Below, piece after piece: positions 1 to 6,818 of a DNA stretch of 13,459 nucleotides. A program made the position numbers and the translations under genes. The stretch's first letter is position 1, and each line of letters begins with the position of its first letter. The notes under the pieces were generated by a model. The model made no database searches, had not been told where the DNA came from, and saw only the letters and a list, made by a program, of their open reading frames with translations. This stretch comes from Candidatus Auribacterota bacterium (GTDB taxonomy: Bacteria; Auribacterota; UBA6266): positions 1 through 13,459 of the forward strand of contig JAFGBE010000085.1 of NCBI GenBank assembly GCA_016933315.1. The letters run 5' to 3'.

Positions 1-146
1 ACCGTAAGCGCATACCCGTTGATAGTGGCAATAACATCGTCATCGCTTAATTGTCCGGCCGGCGCCTCTGTAACATTTTTTTTCGAACACGCATTAACAA
101 ACACAACCGTAATCGCGATTAAAGCAGCCAGTAAAATTTTTTTCAT
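1..146 (-). CDS. Lipoprotein, N-terminus only; probable SurA/PpiC-like (EpsD-type) peptidyl-prolyl isomerase
   Basis: The gene begins at the ATG at 146-144 and runs off the left edge, so only 48 residues are visible. They show a textbook lipoprotein signal: MKK, a hydrophobic stretch (ILLAALIAITVVF) and a lipobox VNAC with Cys at residue 20. Ser at +2 favours outer-membrane sorting by the Lol rule. A short polar linker leads into DDDVIATINGYALT, which resembles the opening strand of SurA/PpiC N-terminal chaperone domains (the 'vvAtVNGxxIT' pattern). In exosortase-linked exopolysaccharide loci a lipoprotein of this type (EpsD) lies near the initiating sugar transferase, as here, 40 bp downstream of it. 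The lipoprotein call is strong; the isomerase call rests on about 12 residues and is inference. A good Shine-Dalgarno supports the start. Confidence 0.62.
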   Translation of the reverse strand, partial: MKKILLAALIAITVVFVNACSKKNVTEAPAGQLSDDDVIATINGYALT

Positions 147-153
147 ATTTATA

Positions 154-160
154 TCACCTT
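154..160 (-). promoter_or_regulatory. Ribosome binding site of the lipoprotein gene
   Basis: On the minus strand AAGGTGA lies 7 nt before the ATG at 146. This is a strong Shine-Dalgarno match in the 40-bp gap after the sugar transferase stop. It is the clearest ribosome binding site in the left cluster and fixes the lipoprotein start. Confidence 0.7.
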
Positions 161-186
161 TCCCCGGTTTAAAAACAATCCAACGG

Positions 187-1638
187 TCAATATGCCCCTT
201 TACCGAATATTACAACAGGAATGGTTTTTGTCAAAATCATAAAATCAAGCCATAAAGACCAATTGTCCAGATATTCAAGGTCAAGTTTCATCCATTCATC
301 AAAACCTATCTCATTCCTGCCGCTTATCTGCCACAGGCATGTAAGGCCCGGCCTCATCGACAACCTTCTTAACTGCCACGGTTCATACCTTGCCACTTCC
401 TTCGGTATAGGCGGCCTTGGCCCTACCATACTCATCCTGCCCGTAAAAACATTGAAAAGCTGAGGCAGTTCATCAATGCTGAATTTCCTCAGAAACCTGC
501 CCACAGGAGTAACTCTCGGATCTTTCTTTATTTTGAAGACAGGGCCCGTCATAATATTCTTATCGGATACCGCATCAATCTTTTTGTGCGAACCCTGGTA
601 CATCGTCCTGAATTTATAGAGTATGAATTTCCTGCCGTTCAAACCGACCCTTTTCTGGAGGAAGAAAACAGGGCCCCTGCTTGTCGCTTTTATCAGAATA
701 GCGCAGAACAGGAACAGCGGGCTGAAAAGAACAATCCCCAAGCCGGACACAACAATATCAACAGCCCTTTTCACAAAAAGTTCCCACTCTTTAGCCACCG
801 TAGTATCAAATGTAATCAGCGGAACTCCGTCAAACTCGGTTTGGCGCGCGCGGGCAATCTTCAATTCAAACAAATCAACGGCAACCGTGGCTTTAATGCC
901 TTTGGTTTCGCACGCAATTATGGCTTTCTCTATATAATTCAGTCTCGAACGCGGGATAACGAAGATAACCTCGTCTACCGTCCACTTGTTCAATATTTCC
1001 GCTATGTCCTTCAGGGAACCGGCAATATCATTTTTGTCAACGCTCTTATTTTCCCGGCCGGGCTCATCGTCTATTATCCCCAGTATCCTGATTCCCCACT
1101 CCCTGTGCCTTCTTATCTTCTCGATAAAATCCCGGGCTCTTTTTCCGGTGCCGACAATCAATACCCGGCGGAAATTGTACCCCTGCTCCCGCACATAATG
1201 CATCATGGAAAACAGAATCAGCTTTTCCAGGTACAGGAAAAATGAGCCGCAAAACACAAATATCGCGAAGAAAATCCTGCTGACATATTTGATTTTAAAC
1301 AGGAACGCGACCGTGGCAAAAGCGACTATCAGCAGGACGGCGGATTTTATTATAACCCAGGCGACTTCAAGATAGGATTTCGTCCTCATTGAGTGATACA
1401 TACCGCTCGTATAAAGCATGGCGCACCAGAGGGGAACTACCACAAAAAGCACCACGAGGTAATTTGCCATCGCGACAGGAGGCCTTGAAACCAGTTCAAC
1501 AGATGGGAAAACATCAAGCGTATAAACAAGATGAAAATGCTTGCGGAGGAAAAAAGCAAAAATAAAGGAAACAGTTATTACAAAACCGTCTAAAAATATC
1601 AGCACGCGCCTTATAACTTCATCTTTTTCTTTTAACAC
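187..1638 (-). CDS. Polyprenyl-phosphate sugar-phosphate transferase (WcaJ/WbaP/EpsB-type initiating glycosyltransferase)
   Basis: This inner-membrane enzyme transfers a sugar-1-phosphate from a nucleotide sugar to undecaprenyl phosphate, the first step of repeat-unit assembly. I prefer a GTG start at 1638 (483 aa): it follows the upstream stop by 16 nt, has AGAGGG 9 nt before it, and yields VLKEKDEVIRRVLIFLDG, the usual opening of this family. The only in-frame ATG (1683) overlaps the upstream gene and lacks a ribosome binding site. Numbered from that ATG, hydrophobic helices span about 26-160. A Rossmann-like CoA-binding-type domain begins at RRVLIVGTGKRARDF (172-186). The catalytic bacterial sugar transferase domain runs from 303 to 498, with KRAVD (305-309), the YKFRTM segment (356-361), the catalytic Asp-Glu in SIDELPQLFN (402-411), GPRPP (421-425) and RPGLTCLWQISGR (444-456). 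It is full length with all key motifs. The sugar donor (glucose, galactose or other) cannot be read from sequence. Confidence 0.93.
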   Translation of the reverse strand: MLKEKDEVIRRVLIFLDGFVITVSFIFAFFLRKHFHLVYTLDVFPSVELVSRPPVAMANYLVVLFVVVPLWCAMLYTSGMYHSMRTKSYLEVAWVIIKSAVLLIVAFATVAFLFKIKYVSRIFFAIFVFCGSFFLYLEKLILFSMMHYVREQGYNFRRVLIVGTGKRARDFIEKIRRHREWGIRILGIIDDEPGRENKSVDKNDIAGSLKDIAEILNKWTVDEVIFVIPRSRLNYIEKAIIACETKGIKATVAVDLFELKIARARQTEFDGVPLITFDTTVAKEWELFVKRAVDIVVSGLGIVLFSPLFLFCAILIKATSRGPVFFLQKRVGLNGRKFILYKFRTMYQGSHKKIDAVSDKNIMTGPVFKIKKDPRVTPVGRFLRKFSIDELPQLFNVFTGRMSMVGPRPPIPKEVARYEPWQLRRLSMRPGLTCLWQISGRNEIGFDEWMKLDLEYLDNWSLWLDFMILTKTIPVVIFGKGAY

Positions 1639-1647
1639 CGCTTTAAG

Positions 1648-1653
1648 CCCTCT
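1648..1653 (-). promoter_or_regulatory. Ribosome binding site that decides the sugar transferase start
   Basis: AGAGGG on the minus strand lies just after the TAA of the polymerase gene (1657-1655) and 9 nt before a GTG at 1638-1636. It supports GTG rather than the overlapping ATG at 1683, which has no purine-rich sequence in front of it. Confidence 0.55.
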
Positions 1654-1654
1654 G

Positions 1655-2914
1655 TTATGAATTATCTGCCCGCGCAGAGGCATCAGCCATAATAAAAGCC
1701 ATGTAGATTATGAATATTATCATATTTGCGGGTATATGGAAATTGAAATCCACAAGGCCGTGGATAGACAAGCTTAATATCCCCGCAGCGCAGCCGATGA
1801 TAACCGGATTCATGGAAGTGAAGCCTTTATAAATAATTATCCCGAGAATTATCAGCATTAAAGGCAGAGCCACAACGCCCATTTCGGCCGTCAGATGCAG
1901 ATAATCATTGTGAGCGAAATTAGCCCTGCTGTTAAACCCTTCAGGCCGGTATCTTGAAAAACCCCACATATATGTACCTATCCCCGTACCGACTACAGGA
2001 TTTGCCTTTATCATATCAAATGTCCCCTTCCACATTATAAAACGGGCCTTCATAGATGCTTCTCCTGTATCAGATACGGATATGTCCTCCGGGTTTCCGG
2101 ACCTTTCTGCGACAGCGCTATCTCTGTAATGCCCGGCAAATATGACAGAAAACACGATTAAAACACTTATTAAAATAATAGCGACGTATCTTATCCTAAA
2201 CTTTCCCCTTTTAGCCAATACCATCATCATAAACAATAAAGCGAAAGATAAGCCCGTCCATGCACCTCGAGACCTGGCAAAAATAAACGTTGCCGCCATT
2301 ATTACCAAAGCCTCGAAAATAAAAAGTTTTGTAGCCGGTTTAATATTTTTATAGCGGATAACAACACCCAGCGTCAGGGGTATAGCCAGTTCGAGATATC
2401 CAGAAAAATGGTTATGATTTACGTAGGTAGACGCGAGAAAAGCGGGAGGCCCCCACCAGTTATGCGGGAAAAGACCGAAATACTGCAGAAGCCCGTAAAT
2501 CGAAAGCCCCGTCGCGGTTAAAATGATAACCGCAGTTAAATACCTTCTCAAAGGCCGACTGTAATTGCCGATAATAAGATAAAACAGCCCCGCATAGCAG
2601 AGTAACCGCAATAACGCGTAAAAACTGTCATGTTTATATATCGAAAAATAAAACGAAATGGCCGCAAGAAGCGTAAAACATAATATCGCGATATTTAAAA
2701 CCGACGGGCAACCGGAAACATTTAGTGTAACATCGGAATTAACAACTCTCATCAGCCACAAAAAGACAAGCAAAACGATTACCAGCAATACAGGGGTAAT
2801 AGACCAGATACGCACGGAACCGCCGCGGGCAACCGGCGGAAAAACAACCAGAAAAGTTAACCCCAGATATAAGATAAAGTTATATGTTTTACTCAGCGCT
2901 TTCAACCCATGCAT
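1655..2914 (-). CDS. Wzy_C-family membrane protein: polysaccharide polymerase or O-antigen ligase (left copy)
   Basis: This multi-pass inner-membrane protein would join lipid-linked repeat units, or transfer a chain to an acceptor, on the periplasmic side. From the ATG at 2914 it has 419 residues, most of them hydrophobic helices. Family signatures are FPPVARGG near the first helix (25-32), TYVNHNHFSGYLE (163-175), the RSRGAWTG turn (214-221) and the Wzy_C periplasmic loop with GTGIGTYMWGF (309-319) and AHNDYLHLTAEMG (334-346). The start is uncertain: the frame is open up to a TTG at 2980, deep inside the upstream gene. The ATG at 2914 sits directly against its GGAG, while a TTG at 2905 lies 9 nt from the same GGAG and may be the true start. 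It overlaps the TPR/CBM gene by 17-26 bp, implying translational coupling. Unlike many relatives it has no fused C-terminal TPR region. Polymerase versus ligase cannot be decided from sequence. Confidence 0.88.
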   Translation of the reverse strand: MHGLKALSKTYNFILYLGLTFLVVFPPVARGGSVRIWSITPVLLVIVLLVFLWLMRVVNSDVTLNVSGCPSVLNIAILCFTLLAAISFYFSIYKHDSFYALLRLLCYAGLFYLIIGNYSRPLRRYLTAVIILTATGLSIYGLLQYFGLFPHNWWGPPAFLASTYVNHNHFSGYLELAIPLTLGVVIRYKNIKPATKLFIFEALVIMAATFIFARSRGAWTGLSFALLFMMMVLAKRGKFRIRYVAIILISVLIVFSVIFAGHYRDSAVAERSGNPEDISVSDTGEASMKARFIMWKGTFDMIKANPVVGTGIGTYMWGFSRYRPEGFNSRANFAHNDYLHLTAEMGVVALPLMLIILGIIIYKGFTSMNPVIIGCAAGILSLSIHGLVDFNFHIPANMIIFIIYMAFIMADASARADNS

Positions 2915-4088
2915 CTCCGATATAGAGGTTGCGGTCCTCTTTTCCGTTTCCCCCGTCATTGATAAACATAACGCTAACAATCTTTACCCCGCCGCCTGAA
3001 GAGATATTGAAAATATAGTTTTTCCATTCATCCGTCTCAACAAAAGTTTCACCAATGATCTCATCTTCCAGCAAAACGACCATATACGGCCACATGTTAC
3101 CTGCCTTGGATGCCCTGGCAGATACGGTGATTACAGACCTGCCGGAGCGCAGCTTGAGGGCCCCGAAAACAATCCCGTTAAAAAACATATTTCCGTCGGA
3201 AATATCCTGGCCGCCGTCCTCAGATACCCCAATCCATCCATCCCTATCGATAAACTTCCCGTCTGAACCGTTTAAACCGGAAATAACATTACTTTTAATC
3301 TCATGAATACGGGCTGCTTTGCCTGACAATCCGCCTGCGCCGGTATTCTGTTTTAATCCCTGTATCTTTTCGTATTGATTATGCCACTGCTTAATCAGCG
3401 CCGGATCCTGGGTCATAAACAAAAATAACAATTCATTTGCAATAAGGGTGTCGGGGGTTACTTCTCTAAGCACATCATACAGTCCTGTCGAATTCCATAC
3501 TATTGGATAAATATAAGCGGAATACCAGGGTCTCTCATTCAGAGAGTATTTCAGCCGCCGGGCTATAAAATCCCTGTCCTTGCTATTTAGCATATTATAT
3601 ATCTGGATGCCATAGTATCCGGTTATATATGAAGTATTAAAGCCGAATGGGTCGTTTTCATGCGCTTTCCTAAAAAACAAAATTGCATCTTCCGATAACT
3701 TCTTGATTCCCTCCGGAGCCTTTTCACCTGACAGGATTGCCAGCTTTATCTTTATCTGCCCCAGCTTCAGCGGATATTCCTGCCAGTACGGATTCAACGA
3801 AGACGCTTTTTCATAAAGGTTTTCAGATAAAACAAGCAGTTCACCGGCATTTTTTGCAAAATCACTCTGATACAGCAGAAAATCAGCATAATCTGAATAA
3901 CAACTTGAATCATAGGGGTCGGCTTTTATTGACTTTTGGAAAAAATATTCCGCCTTTTTCCATAAATATTTACCCTTATATAATTCGGCCATCTCTTTGT
4001 TGCGGAAAGAGATAAAACTTTTAAGTATTGCCAATGCAAGCAGCGCGGAGATTATCAAAACAACTACGTTTAAAAAGATTTTTTTCAT
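2889..4088 (-). CDS. Membrane-anchored TPR-like protein with C-terminal Ca-dependent xylan-binding-type carbohydrate-binding module
   Basis: The protein has 399 aa. Residues 5-24 form one hydrophobic helix after MKK, read as a signal anchor that puts the rest in the periplasm. Residues 31-160 look like TPR-type helical repeats, for example YLWKKAEYFFQKSIKADPYD (41-60), LYEKASSLNPYW (91-102) and AILFFRKAHENDPFGFN (135-151). A low-complexity Gly-rich linker sits near 249-256. From about 283 to the end the sequence becomes beta-rich and closes with INDGGNGKEDRNLYIGDAWV (376-395), the hallmark of Ca-dependent xylan-binding modules (CBM36/CBM60 type), in which the Asn/Asp of 'ND' and 'DRN' contribute to the calcium and sugar site. 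It is the first gene of the left cluster and overlaps the polymerase, so a role in handling the growing or finished glycan is likely. The family name is from recall of the motif; the biological role is inference. AAAGAGA precedes the ATG. Confidence 0.78.
   Translation of the reverse strand: MKKIFLNVVVLIISALLALAILKSFISFRNKEMAELYKGKYLWKKAEYFFQKSIKADPYDSSCYSDYADFLLYQSDFAKNAGELLVLSENLYEKASSLNPYWQEYPLKLGQIKIKLAILSGEKAPEGIKKLSEDAILFFRKAHENDPFGFNTSYITGYYGIQIYNMLNSKDRDFIARRLKYSLNERPWYSAYIYPIVWNSTGLYDVLREVTPDTLIANELLFLFMTQDPALIKQWHNQYEKIQGLKQNTGAGGLSGKAARIHEIKSNVISGLNGSDGKFIDRDGWIGVSEDGGQDISDGNMFFNGIVFGALKLRSGRSVITVSARASKAGNMWPYMVVLLEDEIIGETFVETDEWKNYIFNISSGGGVKIVSVMFINDGGNGKEDRNLYIGDAWVESAE
2915..2918 (-). 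promoter_or_regulatory. Ribosome binding site for the left polymerase, inside the upstream gene
   Basis: GGAG on the minus strand lies within the last codons of the TPR/CBM gene. Its spacing is 0 nt to the ATG at 2914 and 9 nt to the TTG at 2905. The spacing favours the TTG, the codon type favours the ATG. Both starts are in frame and differ by three residues. Confidence 0.4.
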
Positions 4089-4154
4089 TGTCTCTTTTTC
4101 AATATTACCGTTTAAACAGCCTTCAAGGGTATCACATTAAATATTCCTAAGTAT

Positions 4155-4183
4155 TTTACAATATATGGTATTATAAATAGAGT
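4155..4183 (+). promoter_or_regulatory. Candidate sigma-70-type promoter of the right cluster
   Basis: TTTACA at 4155-4160 (5 of 6 against TTGACA) is followed after 17 nt by TAGAGT at 4178-4183 (4 of 6 against TATAAT). Transcription would start near 4190, giving a leader of about 50 nt before the ATG at 4244. It shares DNA with the leftward candidate promoter. Confidence 0.35.
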
Positions 4184-4198
4184 TACGAATGTTTTCTA
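4170..4198 (-). promoter_or_regulatory. Candidate sigma-70-type promoter of the left cluster
   Basis: On the minus strand there is a perfect TATAAT (4175-4170) with TAGAAA 17 nt upstream (4198-4193), a 4 of 6 match to TTGACA. Transcription would start near 4163, leaving a leader of about 75 nt before the ATG at 4088. In AT-rich DNA such matches arise by chance, so the confidence is modest. Confidence 0.4.
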
Positions 4199-4243
4199 TA
4201 TTAATTATTAACCGCCAATTTTAACAGAGCAAAAGGGTTCCGG

Positions 4244-5686
4244 ATGAGTTCCTCCAGGGATAATACCTTCTATAACAATAAACTTCTGATAACTTTTTTC
4301 CTGGCTGTTTGTTCAGCCCTGATGCTCATTAATATGAGCAAAATGCAGACTAAATGGTTATTGGTATTTATTATGCTGGTATTCTTTCCTATTTTCGTGT
4401 TTATAATGGGGTCATTGAAAAAATCTCTTCTGTCAATCCTCATCTTCAGTTTCTCTATACGAATGGATTTCAACCCCTGGTACGGTAATTCAAGTTTCGG
4501 TATCCCGATCTCACTGACAGGCATAGCCATTATTGCCCTTTATATCTTATGGTTCTTTGAAATAATGAAGGAAAGAGGCCACTTGAAAATATTCCCGTCT
4601 GTCACGATTCCAATGGCGATATTAGTCGCGTGGTCCGGTTTTTCCTTCCTTGTAGCGGCAAATTTTTCTCCTGTACTGTACGGATTTACATTCGCTCTTG
4701 AATTCCTGCTCTGTTATTTCTATATTGCAAACCTGTCTGACACAAAGACCCTTTTACCCTTTACATTAAACTGTATTGCCGTTACGGTGATATTTTCATC
4801 ATCGGTAGGTATAATCCAGTATTTTTTCCCGGGCAGGCTTAACCTTCAATTCCTGGGTTGGGAAAATGACGCGCTGAAGTTACAATACGGGACATCATTG
4901 ATAACCAGGGCTGTCGGATTCCTCGGGCATGCAAATGCGCTGGCAACATTCCTAAACTGCTGGCTTCCCATATTATTCGTATTTTCTTTTATTGTGGAAA
5001 AATCAAAATATAAAATACTTTATATGGCAGCTCTCTGCATCGGGATTGTAGCGCTTATATTGACATTTTCAAGGGGAGGATGGCTTGCCTTCTTTTTCTC
5101 TATCGTCCTCGTTATGGTCATACTGACATTCCAGGATAAAAAGGATATAAAGTTCACCAAAATCACCCGTGTATTCATAGCAACGGTCGTTGTCATTTTT
5201 ATTGCGGCGCTGCCATTTTACCCGTATATACATGAAAGGCTAAGCAGGGACGATTACGATGCAGCTACAAACAGGATTACATTGGCAAAAACCGCCCTGC
5301 AAATAATAAAGGAACGGCCTTTGACCGGCACCGGCTTGAGGAATTACGAGTCCCTTACATCATATACGCCATTTGTCGGCAATACCCCTACTGTACATAA
5401 TGTCTATCTTCACACCGCAGCGGAACTAGGAATACCGGCGGCCCTGATATTTATATATATTTACCTGTTATTCTTCTTTAAAGGACTGTCTGTCGCGAAT
5501 TCGGGAGACAGGATCACCGCTTTATTCAGCCTGGGGCTGATATCGGGCCTTGCCGCAGACTTTCTTCACGGGATGTTTGAACTCGGCAATATAGGAGACC
5601 CTGCTTTCCTGCCTGTCGCTTTTATGGGGGGGCTTGTTGTCTGCTTAAAAAACTTACAGGATAAAAATAAACCGGAACAAATATGA
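4244..5686 (+). CDS. Wzy_C-family membrane protein: polysaccharide polymerase or O-antigen ligase (right copy)
   Basis: This is the first gene of the right cluster, a 480-aa multi-pass inner-membrane protein of the O-antigen ligase/polymerase superfamily. The N-terminal half is a series of hydrophobic helices (about 13-60, 60-75, 86-107, 120-165, 172-195). Signatures include FLGHANALATFLNCWLP (226-242), the counterpart of the NHN segment of relatives, then FSRGGWLAFFFS (275-286) and the periplasmic Wzy_C loop with RITLAKTALQIIKERPLTGTG (344-364) and VHNVYLHTAAELG (384-396). It is clearly a different subfamily from the copy at 1655-2914, so the two are unlikely to be a recent duplication. The ATG at 4244 has AAGGG 7-8 nt upstream. 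Its stop overlaps the next start (ATGA), indicating translational coupling. It would act on the flipped repeat unit in the periplasm. Confidence 0.9.
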   Translation: MSSSRDNTFYNNKLLITFFLAVCSALMLINMSKMQTKWLLVFIMLVFFPIFVFIMGSLKKSLLSILIFSFSIRMDFNPWYGNSSFGIPISLTGIAIIALYILWFFEIMKERGHLKIFPSVTIPMAILVAWSGFSFLVAANFSPVLYGFTFALEFLLCYFYIANLSDTKTLLPFTLNCIAVTVIFSSSVGIIQYFFPGRLNLQFLGWENDALKLQYGTSLITRAVGFLGHANALATFLNCWLPILFVFSFIVEKSKYKILYMAALCIGIVALILTFSRGGWLAFFFSIVLVMVILTFQDKKDIKFTKITRVFIATVVVIFIAALPFYPYIHERLSRDDYDAATNRITLAKTALQIIKERPLTGTGLRNYESLTSYTPFVGNTPTVHNVYLHTAAELGIPAALIFIYIYLLFFFKGLSVANSGDRITALFSLGLISGLAADFLHGMFELGNIGDPAFLPVAFMGGLVVCLKNLQDKNKPEQI

Positions 5687-6816
5687 AAATAGCCATAGAC
5701 GCCCATTGTATAGGCAAAAACCTTGCGGGAAACAACACTTACACAATAAACCTGGTTAATAACCTTATAAATTTATATCCCGGGCACAAATGGATAATCT
5801 ATGTATCCCCTGAAGGAGAGCCGCTTATCACAGGCAACAATCCCAATGCCGAATTAATAGTCTTGAAATCCAAATCGCCTTTAGGACGTTACCTTTTTGA
5901 AATGCCGAAATCATTAAAAAAAGAAAAACCCGATGTCCTTCATATCCAATATCACGGCCCGGTATTTTGCGGCTGCCCGACAGTTGTAACAGTGCATGAT
6001 ATCAGCTATGAGATATTCCCCGGTTATTTTACGTTTGCGGAAAGATTAAGGCTGCATTTGTCCGTTCCCCACTTTATCAGAAAAGCTAAAAGCGTAATCA
6101 CTGTTTCCGATTTTTCAAGAAAAGATATCATCCGAAAATATAAGATTAAAGAGAACAAAATAAAAACCGTTTATAACGGAATAGACCATGATTTTTTTAA
6201 CAACGAGGCGACTGCCGAAGACAAAAACCTTCTGAGAGAGGCAGGTATCAAAAAACCGTTCCTGCTTTCGGTCGGCTCCCTTCAGCCCAGAAAAAACATA
6301 GAGGGCATCCTGTTTGCCCTGAAGAAAATATATAAATCCATCCCCGGATTACGCTGGATAATCACCGGCCCTGAAGGATGGCTTTCAGCCGGAATCCATA
6401 AAACATTCAAAGAAAGTCCGGAGTTGCATTCTATAATAAATTTTACGGGGTATGTTCAGCCTAAAATGCTCAGGGCGCTTTACCGCAATGCCCTCGCAAT
6501 GATTTATGTCCCGTTTTATGAAGGGTTTGGACTGCCTGTGCTTGAAGCAATGGCCTGCGGAGCTCCCGTCATAACATCCAATGTGACCTCGCTGCCGGAA
6601 ATCGCCGGAGACGCCGCTATACTGGCCAACCCGAATGACACCAACGGAATCTCAGAAGCAGTAAAGAAAGTCTGGCTTTCTAACGGTCTCAGGCTGGAAA
6701 TGTCTAAAAAAGGGGTGGAAAGAGCCCGGGATTTCAGCTGGCAGAAAGCCGCAGAGGAAACTTTTTCGATACTGGAGAATGCAGCAGCTGACAAAACACA
6801 AAAAAATAAGATTTAA
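5683..6816 (+). CDS. Glycosyltransferase family 4 (GT-B retaining, mannosyltransferase-like)
   Basis: A 377-aa cytoplasmic or membrane-peripheral enzyme that adds one sugar to the lipid-linked oligosaccharide. The N-terminal Rossmann domain opens MKIAIDAHCIGKNLAGNNTY, with a Gly/Asn-rich acceptor loop. VVTVHDISYEIFP (101-113) and VITVSDFSRKDI (138-149) are typical of the WbaZ/MtfB-like mannosyltransferase branch. The donor-binding C-terminal domain has VGSLQPRKN (197-205), with the Arg-Lys that contact the donor phosphate, and the complete EX7E motif, E280 to E288 in YEGFGLPVLEAMACGAPVI. Length is normal and no key residue is missing. It overlaps the preceding polymerase by 4 nt. The branch suggests a GDP-mannose donor, but this is inference. 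Confidence 0.92.
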   Translation: MKIAIDAHCIGKNLAGNNTYTINLVNNLINLYPGHKWIIYVSPEGEPLITGNNPNAELIVLKSKSPLGRYLFEMPKSLKKEKPDVLHIQYHGPVFCGCPTVVTVHDISYEIFPGYFTFAERLRLHLSVPHFIRKAKSVITVSDFSRKDIIRKYKIKENKIKTVYNGIDHDFFNNEATAEDKNLLREAGIKKPFLLSVGSLQPRKNIEGILFALKKIYKSIPGLRWIITGPEGWLSAGIHKTFKESPELHSIINFTGYVQPKMLRALYRNALAMIYVPFYEGFGLPVLEAMACGAPVITSNVTSLPEIAGDAAILANPNDTNGISEAVKKVWLSNGLRLEMSKKGVERARDFSWQKAAEETFSILENAAADKTQKNKI

Positions 6817-6818
6817 AG

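Larger units (their letters stand above)
4089..4243. promoter_or_regulatory. Divergent intergenic control region of the two clusters
   Basis: This 155-bp AT-rich gap is the only one between divergent genes in the window, and it must hold the leftward promoter and probably the rightward one. Overlapping promoter-like elements on both strands are listed separately. A short AT palindrome, TTAATTATTAA at 4201-4211, lies between the promoter-like elements and the right-hand gene and could be an operator, but it is too short and AT-rich to be convincing. I saw no JUMPstart/ops element (GGCGGTAG), so control by RfaH through a classical ops site is not indicated. Confidence 0.6.

Noticed and set aside
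586..1245. 219-codon open frame on the plus strand
   Set aside because: It lies entirely antisense to the well-supported sugar transferase, and its translation shows no recognisable domain. It is a shadow of the real gene.
4201..4211. Small palindrome TTAATTATTAA in the divergent region
   Set aside because: Eleven bases of pure A/T in an AT-rich spacer are expected by chance. It is mentioned under the control region but not called as an operator.
4089..4243. Search for a JUMPstart/ops element ahead of the clusters
   Set aside because: No GGCGGTAG-like sequence is present, so RfaH-type antitermination through a classical ops site is not supported.
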